Below are positions 55,153-64,000 of a stretch of DNA of 64,000 nucleotides, one piece after another; position 1 is the stretch's first letter, and each line of letters opens with the position of its first letter. Under the pieces are notes generated by a model. That model saw nothing but the letters and a program-made list of their open reading frames with translations, was not told the origin of the DNA and did no database searches. The DNA comes from Thalassobium sp. (GTDB lineage Bacteria; Pseudomonadota; Gammaproteobacteria; Pseudomonadales; Oceanobacteraceae). The position numbers and the translations under genes are program-made. Location of the stretch: NCBI GenBank assembly GCA_002733205.1, contig NVUW01000004.1, positions 248,001-312,000 of the forward strand, written 5' to 3'.

Positions 55153-56218
55153 GCTCTGCACCACGCTCTGCATTCACGTTAACAGCAACACAATCAACCG
55201 GCGTCAGACTGGTCATCGGCCAGCGTGGCACAACCGAGACCGCCAGATCAGAATGCTCTCCGGCCAGTAAGCGCTGGGTACCGGCATAAGCGATCATCGC
55301 GCCGTTATCAGTGCACAACTCCGGACGTGGATAAAAGACGGCACCACCCAAGGCCTCGGCAGTAGTACGCAATTTTTCGCGCAGGCGCTTATTAGCCCCC
55401 ACACCACCGGCGATAATCAGCCGGTTAATACCCGTTTGCTGCATCGCCCGTTTGCATTTAATCGCCAGCGTATCGACCACGGCCGCTTGAAAACAGGCAG
55501 AGATATCGGCTTTATCCTGCTCCGCCAACACACCATCCACCGCACATTCAAGAATCGTCGTGCGCACGCGGGTTTTTAAACCACTGAAGCTGAAATCCAG
55601 ACCAGGACGGTCGGTCATCGGACGCGGAAATTTAAAGCGTTTTTCATCGCCCAGGGTCGCCAGCGCGCTGAGAGCAGGGCCACCGGGATACGGCAGTCCC
55701 ATCATTTTTGCGGCTTTATCGAAGGCTTCACCGGCGGCATCGTCGAGAGACTCGCCTAATAATGTGTAACGACCGATGCCATCAACCTGAACCAGCTGGG
55801 TATGACCACCGGAAACCAATAAGGCAATAAAAGGAAAAGCCGGCGGATTATCTTCCAGCATCGGCGCCAGCAGGTGGCCTTCCATGTGGTGAACACCAAT
55901 GGCTGGCAGATCAAGCGCCCAGGCCAGGCTGCGGCCTAAACAAGCACCCACCAACAAAGCACCCACCAGTCCCGGCCCTGAGGTGTAAGCCACACCATCC
56001 AGTTCTGCAAGCGTCAGGCCCGCTTCGTGCAACACTTCGCGAATCAGCGGCAGCGCTTTGCGCACATGATCACGGGAAGCGAGTTCCGGCACAACACCGC
56101 CGTATTCTGCATGCAGTGCAATCTGCGAGTAAACCCGGTGTGCCAGCAAACCCTGCTTACTGTCATACAGGGCGATGCCGGTCTCATCGCAGGATGTTTC
56201 CAGACCTAAAACCCGCAT
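55145..56218 (-). CDS. tsaD: tRNA N6-adenosine threonylcarbamoyltransferase TsaD
   Basis: 357 residues, close to the E. coli length (337). [20 protein letters not shown], then [14 protein letters not shown] (metal His pair), [12 protein letters not shown] and [16 protein letters not shown], with [11 protein letters not shown] at the end. With TsaB/TsaE it makes t6A37 in ANN-decoding tRNAs; essential. The ATG at 56218 matches the family start; upstream codons to 56257 are not supported. First of tsaD-folB-folK, divergent from rpsU. Confidence 0.95.
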   Translation of the reverse strand: MRVLGLETSCDETGIALYDSKQGLLAHRVYSQIALHAEYGGVVPELASRDHVRKALPLIREVLHEAGLTLAELDGVAYTSGPGLVGALLVGACLGRSLAWALDLPAIGVHHMEGHLLAPMLEDNPPAFPFIALLVSGGHTQLVQVDGIGRYTLLGESLDDAAGEAFDKAAKMMGLPYPGGPALSALATLGDEKRFKFPRPMTDRPGLDFSFSGLKTRVRTTILECAVDGVLAEQDKADISACFQAAVVDTLAIKCKRAMQQTGINRLIIAGGVGANKRLREKLRTTAEALGGAVFYPRPELCTDNGAMIAYAGTQRLLAGEHSDLAVSVVPRWPMTSLTPVDCVAVNVNAERGAEHG

Positions 56219-56524
56219 AAATAATCTCTTCTCACACGATCTAACGAAGGGGCGCATGATACTGCCGCACCAGAGCTGGCGCTACCCGCAATTCCCGGAT
56301 CCATTCCCGAACAGCCCAACATACACTTAAAGCGCGCAGGAATGACAGGATAAACCCCGCGGGTATTTAGCAAGAACCCAGCAACCACGCGCCCTGCACA
56401 TTGCCTGTGGCCAATACTCAAACTACTCTTTGCAATCCGCGGACAAAGGATTTAGAATGCCCGCCCTCTAACTGGGGCCTGTGGTTTCCCCATAAACAGA
56501 CTGATTTAAAACGTAGGTGATTGG
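56219..56524. other. Divergent spacer between tsaD and rpsU
   Basis: 306 bp with no supported gene. It contains the rpsU promoter described separately; no tsaD promoter was clear. Confidence 0.5.
56430..56458 (+). promoter_or_regulatory. Sigma-70 promoter of rpsU
   Basis: TTGCAA, 17-nt spacer, TAGAAT; start of transcription would fall about 60 nt before the rpsU ATG. Confidence 0.75.
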
Positions 56525-56740
56525 ATGCCAGCTGTAAAAGTTAAAGAAAACGAACCGTTTGACGTCGCACTCCGTCGCTTCAAGCGTTCTTGCGAAAAAG
56601 CAGGCGTACTGTCTGAAGTACGTCGTCGTGAGCATTACGAGAAGCCAACCTGGATCCGTAAGCGTAAAGCGGCAGCCGCTGTTAAGCGTCACTTGAAAAA
56701 AGTGCAGCGCGAACAGCGTAAAATGGTCCGTCTCTACTAA
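56525..56740 (+). CDS. rpsU: 30S ribosomal protein S21
   Basis: 71 residues, exactly the E. coli S21 length. Starts [20 protein letters not shown], then [20 protein letters not shown] and a Lys/Arg-rich end ([20 protein letters not shown]). S21 helps mRNA binding in initiation. First gene of rpsU-yqeY-dnaG-rpoD, a classic macromolecular synthesis operon. Weak ribosome site (TAGGTGATTGG) upstream. Confidence 0.97.
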   Translation: MPAVKVKENEPFDVALRRFKRSCEKAGVLSEVRRREHYEKPTWIRKRKAAAAVKRHLKKVQREQRKMVRLY

Positions 56741-56770
56741 GAGCCGGATTACGGGAATAAAGGAGACCGC

Positions 56771-57217
56771 ATGAGTACTCTGGTTGCCAGTTTTAAAGAC
56801 GCTGTCAAAGCGGCAATGCGCGCCAAAGAAAAAGAGCGGCTGAATGCTCTGCGCTTAGCGCAGGCAGAATTCAAACGTGTTGAAGTCGATGAACGCATTG
56901 AAATCGACGACGAACGTGCTCTGGCCATTCTCGATAAAATGACCAAACAACGTCGTGACTCCATCGCGCAGTACGCTGCCGCCGGACGCGACGACCTGGT
57001 AGCCGTCGAACAGTATGAAATTGATGTACTGTCCGAGTTTCTGCCAGAAGCCTTGAGCGAAGAAGAGTTGGCCAAACTGGTGGCTGATGCGATTGCACAG
57101 TCCGGTGCTGCTTCAATGCAGGACATGGGCAAAGTCATGGGCATCCTGAAACCACAAGTGCAAGGTCGTGCCGATATGGCACAGATCAGTCAACTGGTGA
57201 AGTCTCAACTGGGCTGA
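56771..57217 (+). CDS. yqeY: GatB/YqeY domain protein
   Basis: 148 residues. MSTLVASFKDAVKAAMRAKE, KERLNALRLAQAEFKRVEVD, DMGKVMGILKPQVQGRADM match the YqeY family, the tail domain of the GatB amidotransferase subunit. Role of stand-alone YqeY is not known, though it is commonly placed between rpsU and dnaG in gammaproteobacteria. GGAG ribosome site 7 nt before the ATG. A terminator follows. Confidence 0.92.
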   Translation: MSTLVASFKDAVKAAMRAKEKERLNALRLAQAEFKRVEVDERIEIDDERALAILDKMTKQRRDSIAQYAAAGRDDLVAVEQYEIDVLSEFLPEALSEEELAKLVADAIAQSGAASMQDMGKVMGILKPQVQGRADMAQISQLVKSQLG

Positions 57218-57237
57218 TTCTGCTCTGCAGGCAATAG

Positions 57238-57269
57238 AAGCGCTACCCATCCCGGTGTGTAGCGCTTTT
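57238..57269 (+). terminator. Internal intrinsic terminator between yqeY and dnaG
   Basis: AAGCGCTAC/GTAGCGCTT stem of 9 bp, 12-nt loop, then TT. E. coli has a terminator at the equivalent place between rpsU and dnaG, which keeps S21 high and primase low. Confidence 0.75.
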
Positions 57270-57322
57270 GTCGTTTATACGGCTTAATCAAATATACGCT
57301 CAGCACAACAGGCACCGCATTT

Positions 57323-59176
57323 ATGGCAGGCCGCATACCCCAGTCTTTTATAGATGACCTACTCGCCCGCGTCGATGTAATCGATGTGGTAGACAGCCGC
57401 GTCAAACTGAAAAAGACCGGCAAAAACTATTCTGCCTGCTGCCCTTTCCATAACGAAAAGTCGCCCTCCTTTACCGTCAGTCCCGACAAACAGTTTTATT
57501 ACTGCTTTGGCTGTGGCGCATCCGGCAGTGCACTTAAATTCGTCATGGAGTTCGACGGCCTCAGCTTCCCCGACGCCGTGGAAAAGCTGGCGACGCAAGC
57601 CGGCATGGAAGTACCGAAAGAACAGGTCAGCTTCGAAGCCCGCCAGGAACAGCAACACCAGCCACTGTTCGATTTGATGCAAAAAGCCGGCAGCTATTTC
57701 GAAAAAATGCTGCGCAGTCATGAGCAGCGTGGCAAAGCCGTCGACTACTTAAAAAATCGCGGTCTGTCCGGTAAAGCCGCCAAGTTTTTCGGCATCGGCT
57801 ACGCCCCACCAGGCTGGGACAACCTGCAGAATTATCTTGCCGCCAATGGCGAACGCGAGCTGATAAAACAACTCATCAGCTGCGGCATGCTGATCGAAAA
57901 AGAAGACGGCCGCACCTATGACCGCTTCCGCGACCGCATTATGTTTCCCATTCGCGATGCCCGTGGCCGTTACATCGCCTTCGGTGGCCGCGTACTGAAT
58001 GATGAAAAACCCAAATACCTGAACTCGCCGGAAACGCCGATTTTTCAGAAAGGCCGCGAACTTTATGGTCTGTACGAAGCGCGTAAAATCCGCCAGAAGC
58101 TGACCCGCATCGTCATTGTCGAAGGCTATATGGATGTCGTCGCGCTGGCCGAATTCGGCATTCATTACGCCGTCGCCACCCTCGGCACCGCCACCAGCGA
58201 GCACCACCTGCGACGGTTATTCAAAGTCGTACCGGAAGTCATCTTTTGTTTCGACGGCGATCAGGCCGGGCGTACCGCCGCTGCGCGGGCCATGGAAACC
58301 GTATTACCGGTACTCGAAGATGGCGTACAGGCACGCTTCCTGTTTCTTCCCGATGGCGAAGACCCTGATACCCTGGTGCGCCAGGAAGGCAAAGACGCCT
58401 TCGAGCAACGCCTGAATCAGGCCGTACATCTGCCGGAATTCCTGTTCGACCACCTGAAAGAACAGGTCGACTTCGACACCCTGGATGGCAAAGCGCGCCT
58501 GGATCAACTGGCCGCCCCATTAATTAATAAACTGCCGAAAGGCATGTTACGCAGCCTGATGCGTAACAAACTGCGCGATGAACTCGGTGCCGACAGCGTC
58601 GCCCTCGACCGTCTTGAATCTGCGCCCTCCGCGACCGCTGCCAGCGCGGAATTGCCCGACCACGAAGAGCCTTTGCCGGCTTATCTGGATGACGACCGCC
58701 ACGAGCCGCAGCCGCCGCAACAGGATCACAGCGCCGACACGCTTGCTCCGCTGGTGCACAAAGCACTGACCGCACTGGTCAAACAGCCATCGCTGGCGAG
58801 CGAACTGGAGTTACCCGATACCGAGCCGGAAAGTGAGTACGAGCGCCTGTTAATAGAGGTGCTGCGCAAACTGAAGCAAACACCGCAACAGAGCAGCGTG
58901 GGTTTACTGATTCAATGGATCGGCTCGCCCTATCAGGCAGAGCTGCAGCAACTGGCCGACCGACCCGACCGCCAGATGAAACCCACCGCCGCCGATATCG
59001 CCGTGGTTCTGAAACAAATGAACGCGCGCAAACTCAGCGCCGAACTGCGCACTCTGACCAGTAAATTTGAGCGCGGCGAAAAACTCAGCAGCGAAGAACA
59101 GGCGCGTAAGCGCGAGCTGCACAAACAATTGCACAGCATTAATAAAAAACGGGCGCGTATTTACGCCCGTCATTAA
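57323..59176 (+). CDS. dnaG: DNA primase
   Basis: 617 residues. CHC2 zinc finger (CPFHNEKSPSF at 40-50 and YYCFGCGASG near 60), catalytic core with GYAPPGWDN and FRDRIMFPIRD, TOPRIM domain with VIVEGYMDVVAL and FCFDGDQAGRTA, and a C-terminal DnaB-binding helicase domain. It makes RNA primers for Okazaki fragments. A 7-bp stem (ACGGGCG/CGCCCGT, 59149-59170) overlaps the 3' end of the gene, without a T run. Confidence 0.97.
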   Translation: MAGRIPQSFIDDLLARVDVIDVVDSRVKLKKTGKNYSACCPFHNEKSPSFTVSPDKQFYYCFGCGASGSALKFVMEFDGLSFPDAVEKLATQAGMEVPKEQVSFEARQEQQHQPLFDLMQKAGSYFEKMLRSHEQRGKAVDYLKNRGLSGKAAKFFGIGYAPPGWDNLQNYLAANGERELIKQLISCGMLIEKEDGRTYDRFRDRIMFPIRDARGRYIAFGGRVLNDEKPKYLNSPETPIFQKGRELYGLYEARKIRQKLTRIVIVEGYMDVVALAEFGIHYAVATLGTATSEHHLRRLFKVVPEVIFCFDGDQAGRTAAARAMETVLPVLEDGVQARFLFLPDGEDPDTLVRQEGKDAFEQRLNQAVHLPEFLFDHLKEQVDFDTLDGKARLDQLAAPLINKLPKGMLRSLMRNKLRDELGADSVALDRLESAPSATAASAELPDHEEPLPAYLDDDRHEPQPPQQDHSADTLAPLVHKALTALVKQPSLASELELPDTEPESEYERLLIEVLRKLKQTPQQSSVGLLIQWIGSPYQAELQQLADRPDRQMKPTAADIAVVLKQMNARKLSAELRTLTSKFERGEKLSSEEQARKRELHKQLHSINKKRARIYARH

Positions 59177-59572
59177 AAAATCAGAAACAGCCAGGCCATG
59201 CGTTAAAGAAAACCGTGGCCAGGCCTTGAGATCGGGCAAACTGCCCCTATATACAAAGAACTTCTGAATCCGGCACGCCGTCGGCGTAACAACCGGTGCC
59301 CGATTCAATACATGACTGCAGCAGCGCAGCAACCAACGTGACAGAGCCAAGAGGCCAGCATCGGCACATCCGGGCATATTTTCGCCAGGCCGATTTCCCA
59401 CGTTAACTGACTTTGCTGAAGATGATGAAGCAAGCAACCGCCTCCTTCGGGCACAGGCGCCGGCATCCGCAAAAACAGTGGAACCTAACGTCGCGCCTAT
59501 GGCCTAAAGATCGGTTAAAAGTTATACTTCGGCGTTTTTCTTCCGCCTTAAAAAACGGAACACAGGGCTTCT
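59177..59572. other. Intergenic region between dnaG and rpoD
   Basis: 396 bp with no supported gene or tRNA. A TATACT element (59523-59528) lies 45 nt before rpoD but has no good -35. In E. coli this spacer holds mRNA processing sites and a heat-shock promoter; neither can be proved here. Confidence 0.5.
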
Positions 59573-61405
59573 ATGTCAGCGAACACGCAACAATCCCGTC
59601 TTAAAGAACTTATCGCCAAAGGCAAAGAGCAGGGCTACCTGACTTATGCCCAGGTAAACGACCACCTGCCGGACGATATTGCCAATCCGGATCAGGTCGA
59701 AGACATCATCCGCATGATTAACGATATCGGTATTCCGGTATCTGAAGTTGCGCCCGATGGTGACTCGCTGTTTATGTCTGATGCCGCCGACGACGCCGCC
59801 GCTGAAGAAGCCGCCGCCGCCCTGGCCCTGGTTGAATCCGACGTAGGCCGTACCACTGACCCGGTGCGTATGTACATGCGCGAAATGGGTACCGTAGAAC
59901 TGCTGACCCGCGAAGGCGAAATTGTTATCGCCAAGCGTATTGAAGAAGGCATCCGCGAAGTGATGTCGGCTCTGGCTTATTATCCGGGTGCCGCAGAAAC
60001 CATTCTGAACGCCTTCCGTGAAGCCGAAGAAGATCCAAACCGCGTTGGCGATATTTTCTCCGGTTTTATCGATCCGTCCGATGTCGATCCTGAGCCAGGC
60101 CCACAGGCCGGCCCTGAAGCAGCCGCAGCTGCCGCCGAAGAAAGCGACGACAACAGCGATGACTCCGACGATGACGATGACAGCGAAGACAGCGGCATCG
60201 ACATGACCGAAGTCACGCGTCGCTTCGATGAAATCCGCGATGCGCACGACGCCATGACGAAATCCCTGGCAAAAAATGGCCGTGCACACAAGAAAACCGA
60301 AGAAGCGCTGGCAAAACTGGCCGAATTATTCGCGCCGATTAAACTGACGCCAAAATACTTCGACTCCCTGGTGACCAACGCCCGCAGCTCACTCGATCTG
60401 ATCCGTACTCAGGAACGCCAGATCATGGTGATGATGACGCGTAAATGCGGCATGGACCGTAAAGACTTCATCAAAGGATTCCAGGGCAACGAAATCAGCA
60501 ACGACTGGATTGACAGCCTCATCGCCGCCGGTCACAGCTACTCGAAAAAACTGGACACTTACCGTCTGGAAATTTTCCGTTCGCAGAAAAAAATCCGCGC
60601 CGTTGAAGAACGCGTGGGTCTGAGCATTCCGGAAATTAAAGAAGTTAACCGTCGCGTATCCATCGGTGAAGCCCGCGCCCGTCGCGCCAAGAAAGAAATG
60701 GTTGAGGCTAACCTGCGTCTGGTAATCTCCATCGCGAAAAAGTACACCAACCGTGGTCTGCAGTTCCTCGATCTGATTCAGGAAGGCAACATCGGTTTGA
60801 TGAAAGCGGTAGATAAATTCGAATACCGTCGTGGTTATAAGTTTTCCACTTACGCCACCTGGTGGATCCGTCAGGCGATTACCCGTTCGATTGCCGACCA
60901 GGCGCGCACCATCCGTATTCCGGTGCACATGATCGAAACCATCAACAAACTGAACCGCATCTCCCGTCAGATGCTGCAGGAGATGGGTCGTGAGCCAACG
61001 CCGGAAGAACTGGCCGAGCGCATGGAAATGCCGGAAGACAAAATCCGCAAAGTACTGAAAATCGCCAAAGAACCTATCTCCATGGAAACCCCAATCGGTG
61101 ACGATGAAGATTCACATCTGGGCGACTTTATCGAAGATACTCACTCCGAGTCTCCACTCGATGTGGCCACCTCTGACGGCCTGACCGAAGCCACCCGCTC
61201 TGTGCTGGCCGGCCTGACCGCAAGAGAAGCCAAAGTACTGCGCATGCGTTTCGGTATCGACATGAATACCGACCACACACTGGAAGAAGTCGGCAAACAG
61301 TTCGACGTAACCCGTGAGCGTATCCGTCAGATCGAAGCCAAGGCTCTGCGCAAACTGCGTCACCCTTCACGCTCCGATCACCTGCGCAGCTTTATCGACG
61401 AGTAA
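59573..61405 (+). CDS. rpoD: RNA polymerase sigma factor RpoD (sigma-70)
   Basis: 610 residues, primary sigma factor. Region 1.1 ([20 protein letters not shown]), an acidic non-conserved stretch rich in Asp/Glu/Ser with an Ala-run (about 180-210), region 1.2/2 ([40 protein letters not shown]), 2.3-2.4 ([20 protein letters not shown]), 3 ([18 protein letters not shown]), and 4.2 HTH with [20 protein letters not shown]. It directs housekeeping transcription. Length similar to E. coli (613). Last gene of the operon; terminator follows. Confidence 0.98.
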   Translation: MSANTQQSRLKELIAKGKEQGYLTYAQVNDHLPDDIANPDQVEDIIRMINDIGIPVSEVAPDGDSLFMSDAADDAAAEEAAAALALVESDVGRTTDPVRMYMREMGTVELLTREGEIVIAKRIEEGIREVMSALAYYPGAAETILNAFREAEEDPNRVGDIFSGFIDPSDVDPEPGPQAGPEAAAAAAEESDDNSDDSDDDDDSEDSGIDMTEVTRRFDEIRDAHDAMTKSLAKNGRAHKKTEEALAKLAELFAPIKLTPKYFDSLVTNARSSLDLIRTQERQIMVMMTRKCGMDRKDFIKGFQGNEISNDWIDSLIAAGHSYSKKLDTYRLEIFRSQKKIRAVEERVGLSIPEIKEVNRRVSIGEARARRAKKEMVEANLRLVISIAKKYTNRGLQFLDLIQEGNIGLMKAVDKFEYRRGYKFSTYATWWIRQAITRSIADQARTIRIPVHMIETINKLNRISRQMLQEMGREPTPEELAERMEMPEDKIRKVLKIAKEPISMETPIGDDEDSHLGDFIEDTHSESPLDVATSDGLTEATRSVLAGLTAREAKVLRMRFGIDMNTDHTLEEVGKQFDVTRERIRQIEAKALRKLRHPSRSDHLRSFIDE

Positions 61406-61421
61406 TCGTCCGCTGCCATAG

Positions 61422-61448
61422 AAAAACCCGCCACGTGCGGGTTTTTTT
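61422..61448. terminator. Bidirectional intrinsic terminator after rpoD
   Basis: AAAACCCGC/GCGGGTTTT stem with 5-nt loop followed by T7; also fits the convergent minus-strand gene. Confidence 0.9.
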
Positions 61449-61469
61449 ATGCGCCTTTTCCATGTTTTC

Positions 61470-61931
61470 TTACTCGCGAAGCGAAAATAACGCGGCGGGA
61501 TCTGCCGGCTCTTTACTGTCCTGCCAACGCCTCCACGCCTTATCAAAGCCCCAGTTATAGAACACGGTATAAGGCAGAATAAAGACAAAGAATGCCAGCT
61601 CCATAAAGAACGCCTGCAACAGTGTCAGATCCAGCATCCAGACCGCCAGCGGCAGACAGATCACCACCAACCCGGCCTCAAAGGCGACACCGTGCAGCAG
61701 GCGCACGCGGAAACGCCAGTGCTGCCGCTCCGTTGTCCGGTAACGATCAATCAGGCCGTTGTAAACCATATTCCACAGCATCGCCAGCAACGACATCATC
61801 ACCGTCAGAGCGCCAGTCGTGGCCACCTCAGTCTTAAGTGTCCAGGCCATTAATGGGGTAAACAGCAGAATGGCAATCGCCTCGAAACCGGTGGCGTGAA
61901 TAATGCGTTCTTTGCTCAGGATGGTCTTCAT
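61470..61931 (-). CDS. PACE family multidrug/biocide efflux transporter
   Basis: 153 residues with four membrane helices arranged as two BTP repeats, the PACE (AceI-like) layout: SKERIIHATGFEAIAILLFT (helix 1 with the essential Glu of GFE), MLWNMVYNGLIDRYR, HGVAFEAGLVVICLPL and FVFILPYTVFYNWGFDKAW. The family exports chlorhexidine, acriflavine or short diamines. The divergent LysR gene 88 bp away is the likely regulator, as for aceI-aceR. Confidence 0.88.
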   Translation of the reverse strand: MKTILSKERIIHATGFEAIAILLFTPLMAWTLKTEVATTGALTVMMSLLAMLWNMVYNGLIDRYRTTERQHWRFRVRLLHGVAFEAGLVVICLPLAVWMLDLTLLQAFFMELAFFVFILPYTVFYNWGFDKAWRRWQDSKEPADPAALFSLRE

Positions 61932-61966
61932 GCTCTGTCGTCTGGTGAATGAACCGGATTGCTATG

Positions 61967-61984
61967 ATCTTTCATAAAACAGAT
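61967..61984. promoter_or_regulatory. Candidate LysR-type box between PACE and LysR genes
   Basis: ATCT-N10-AGAT (contains the T-N11-A core) in the 88-bp divergent spacer; GCTATG and CATAGC flank it as a second dyad (61961-61966 and 61993-61998). Consistent with autoregulation of a LysR factor, not proven. Confidence 0.45.
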
Positions 61985-62019
61985 ACTTAAAACATAGCTT
62001 CCATCGGTTTTATCAATAC

Positions 62020-62907
62020 ATGCGTTACTCTCCGGAATCCCTGAAAGCCTTTATTGAGGCGGCCGCCAGCGGCTCCTTTTCCGCCGCGGCACGGCGTCTG
62101 GGCAAAAGCCAGTCAACCATCAGCATCGCCATTGCCAATCTGGAAACGGATATCGGCTGCCCACTGTTCGACCGCAGCGGCCGTCAGCCACAACTGAACG
62201 AAGCCGGGCGTCAGGTATTGGCGCAGGTGGAAGCCATTCTCGCCGCCAGTGAACAACTCGATGCCCTGGCACAGCGGCTGGCGGCCAATATTGAACCCTT
62301 GCTGTCACTGGTGATGACCGATATCTACAGCGTCGTCTTTCATGGCGAAGTGATGACCAGCTTTGCCGAACGCTTTCCCCACACCGAGCTGCGCTGTGGC
62401 CCGGCGGAAGATGCCGACGTGATCGATATGATTCAGAAGGGTCAGGTGCATATGGGCATCCTCGCCGCACAAAGTCAGTACCCCGCCGACGTTGCCACCG
62501 CCCGCCTGCCGGAAAAAGCTGAATTCGGCCTGTATGTGCACGGAGATCATCCATTAGCCCGGCTGAGTAACCCTCGTCGGCAAGACCTGGAAAACGAGCG
62601 CCAGCTGCTGATCCGCACTTACGCACCCGGCCATCAGCACAGTAAAGGTCAGGCCTGGTCAGCACCGGATTATCTGACCTTGCTGGAATTTGCCGAACGT
62701 GGTTTCGGCTGGGCAGAACTCCCCTGCACCGTCGTCAAACGCTTTGGTCAGAATCTGGTGGAGCTACCGATGAGTGGTTATCCACGCGGGGTAGAAATCG
62801 ATATTGCCTGGTCACGGCGCACGCCTCTTGGGCCTGCCGGACAATGGTTGCTGGAACAGCTACAGATTCGCCGCACTCCGCAGCGGAAGGCTGCGCGGAA
62901 AATCTGA
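62020..62907 (+). CDS. LysR-family transcriptional regulator (AceR-like)
   Basis: 295 residues. N-terminal HTH with SLKAFIEAAASGSFSAAARR and LGKSQSTISIAIANLE, the LysR pattern, then an effector domain from about residue 90. The end is basic (RRTPQRKAARK). It is divergent from the PACE efflux gene 88 bp away, so it most likely activates that gene in response to a cationic substrate (inference). Confidence 0.92.
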   Translation: MRYSPESLKAFIEAAASGSFSAAARRLGKSQSTISIAIANLETDIGCPLFDRSGRQPQLNEAGRQVLAQVEAILAASEQLDALAQRLAANIEPLLSLVMTDIYSVVFHGEVMTSFAERFPHTELRCGPAEDADVIDMIQKGQVHMGILAAQSQYPADVATARLPEKAEFGLYVHGDHPLARLSNPRRQDLENERQLLIRTYAPGHQHSKGQAWSAPDYLTLLEFAERGFGWAELPCTVVKRFGQNLVELPMSGYPRGVEIDIAWSRRTPLGPAGQWLLEQLQIRRTPQRKAARKI

Positions 62908-63026
62908 TCGCATGTAGATCAGACGATAAAGCAACCCCGAGCACAGCACGACTACGACTAAATCCAGATTGTGACGTCGCAGCCACCCCACTATGCTGAC
63001 AGCGTACTCAATGCAGTAGCACAACA

Positions 63027-63950
63027 ATGTCTTTTATTCTCAATACTCTGACGCCCATTTTTGGCCTGATTCTGCTCGGTTTTATTCTGCGCAAAACTCA
63101 TCGTCTGGGCGAAAGCGCCGCTTCCGAACTGAACCGTCTGGTGGTCTGGCTGTGCCTGCCAGCGCTGCTGTTTAACCTGACGGCCAAAGCCGAACTGGCC
63201 GACATCTGGCATACCGGCTTTGTACTGACCTTTACTCTGGCCACCCTCGGCACGTTTATCCTTACCCTGCTGTGGCGCTCCCACCGGGGTGCGCCACTGA
63301 CTACCGCCAGCCTGGATGCACTCGGCGCTTCCTATGCGAATACCGGCTACGTTGGCATTCCGCTGTGCCTGTTTGTACTTGGCGACAACGGCCTCGCACC
63401 AGCCCTGATCGCCACTCTGATTGTCGTCAGCCTGCTATTTGCCATCGCTGTGATCTGCGTTGAAGTCAGCCTGCAGAAAGGCCAGGGCATCAGCCGGGCT
63501 ATCACTAAAGTCGGCATCGCCCTGCTGAAAAACCCACTGGTCATTTCGCCGCTGATTGGTATTGCCTGGAACCTGCTGAATCTGGATGTGCCAGCGGTGG
63601 CCGGCGCACTGCTGACCTTACTCGGCGATGCCACCGTCCCCTGCGCCTTGATTTCCCTCGGCGCTTTCCTGGCCCATAAACAACCCGGCAGAGCGCAGGG
63701 AGCACCAGCTCTGGTCAGCATCAAACTGCTTGCCCAGCCACTGCTCGCCTGGCTTCTCGCCACTTATGTATTTGCATTGCCGCCGCTGTGGGCCAGCGCG
63801 GCGGTACTGCTCAGCGCCCTGCCGACCGGTACCGGGCCTTATATGCTGGCCGAGTTTTATCAGCAAAACGCCGCCGTGGTGTCACGCACCATTCTGCTCA
63901 GTACCCTCGGCTCGGTATTCAGCCTGTCAGTACTGCTTATCTGGCTGTAA
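63027..63950 (+). CDS. AEC (auxin efflux carrier) family transporter
   Basis: 307 residues with ten predicted membrane helices. Begins FILNTLTPIFGLILLGFILR, followed by a Leu/Val-rich first repeat, ASYANTGYVGIPLCLFVLGD (the conserved N-x-x-x-x-G-x-P block) in the middle and LLSALPTGTGPYMLAEFYQQ near the end. Bacterial members export dicarboxylates or other small anions; substrate unknown. 119 nt after the LysR gene; co-transcription is possible. Confidence 0.87.
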   Translation: MSFILNTLTPIFGLILLGFILRKTHRLGESAASELNRLVVWLCLPALLFNLTAKAELADIWHTGFVLTFTLATLGTFILTLLWRSHRGAPLTTASLDALGASYANTGYVGIPLCLFVLGDNGLAPALIATLIVVSLLFAIAVICVEVSLQKGQGISRAITKVGIALLKNPLVISPLIGIAWNLLNLDVPAVAGALLTLLGDATVPCALISLGAFLAHKQPGRAQGAPALVSIKLLAQPLLAWLLATYVFALPPLWASAAVLLSALPTGTGPYMLAEFYQQNAAVVSRTILLSTLGSVFSLSVLLIWL

Positions 63951-64000
63951 GCCAGACGCACCACAGCCATCCGCATGCACCGGCTGCTGCCGCGACACTT

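Noticed and set aside
59576-60289. 237-codon open frame on the minus strand
   Set aside because: Antisense to rpoD; biased composition follows the acidic region of the sigma factor on the other strand.

Overview
The window is a continuous stretch of a gammaproteobacterial chromosome with moderate GC. No mobile element, rRNA, tRNA or CRISPR array was seen. The gene set is that of a marine, motile, Oceanospirillales-like bacterium (inference, not a firm placement). It includes lptD-surA-pdxA-ksgA-apaGH, rpsU-yqeY-dnaG-rpoD, an amgK-murU cell-wall recycling pair, split type II secretion genes (gspN-gspC-gspD), flgP/flgT polar-flagellum H/T-ring genes and PhhB. Almost all of the sequence is coding, and operons are tight with many 1-8 nt overlaps.

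Layout. 1-5.7 kb: truncated purU, a secreted unknown, an amtB operon with a near-consensus sigma-54 promoter and an NtrC-like site, then a CBS protein paired with the nucleosidase gene ppnN. 5.7-9.6 kb: a PhoX-like lipoprotein and a diheme cytochrome lipoprotein, preceded by a four-half-site Pho box. 9.6-14.8 kb: a five-gene operon for a stator (MotA/MotB-like), a membrane protein fusing a FliF-type ring domain to FliG-type torque domains, a TPR lipoprotein and a FlgO/CsgG-like outer-membrane protein. 15-22.5 kb: phhB, class I fumarase, lipoproteins, two tandem paralogous secreted proteins, a divergent acyl-CoA-dehydrogenase-like gene, sodB and a Maf-type pyrophosphatase. 22.6-30.2 kb: gspN-C-D, a ceramidase-like lipoprotein and a GLUG-repeat protein with a GlyGly-CTERM tail. 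30.2-34.5 kb: GIY-YIG protein, hemolysin III family protein, arfB, then amgK-murU-djlA. 34.6-41.9 kb: lptD-surA-pdxA-ksgA-apaG-apaH-glpE. 42.3-47 kb: prkA-yeaH-spoVR stress operon. 47-51 kb: two EamA transporters flanking flgP-flgT. 51.3-56.2 kb: a TraF-family outer-membrane protein, cca, and tsaD-folB-folK. 56.5-61.4 kb: rpsU-yqeY-dnaG-rpoD. 61.5-64 kb: PACE efflux pump, its divergent LysR regulator and an AEC transporter.

The most unusual object is the 9.6-14.8 kb operon. It appears to encode a compact ion-driven motor: its own stator, and a rotor in which an FliF-like periplasmic ring domain, one membrane helix and FliG-like middle/C-terminal domains form a single polypeptide. No FliM/FliN, export apparatus, rod, hook or filament gene accompanies it. 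Because flgP and flgT, with a sigma-28-like promoter, lie elsewhere in the window, the cell probably also has an ordinary flagellum, so this would be a second and different machine. Other points worth attention are the Pho-box-controlled PhoX/cytochrome pair with an internal terminator, an EamA leader that looks like an attenuator, the heptapeptide-repeat N-terminus of KsgA, and the tandem secreted paralogs.
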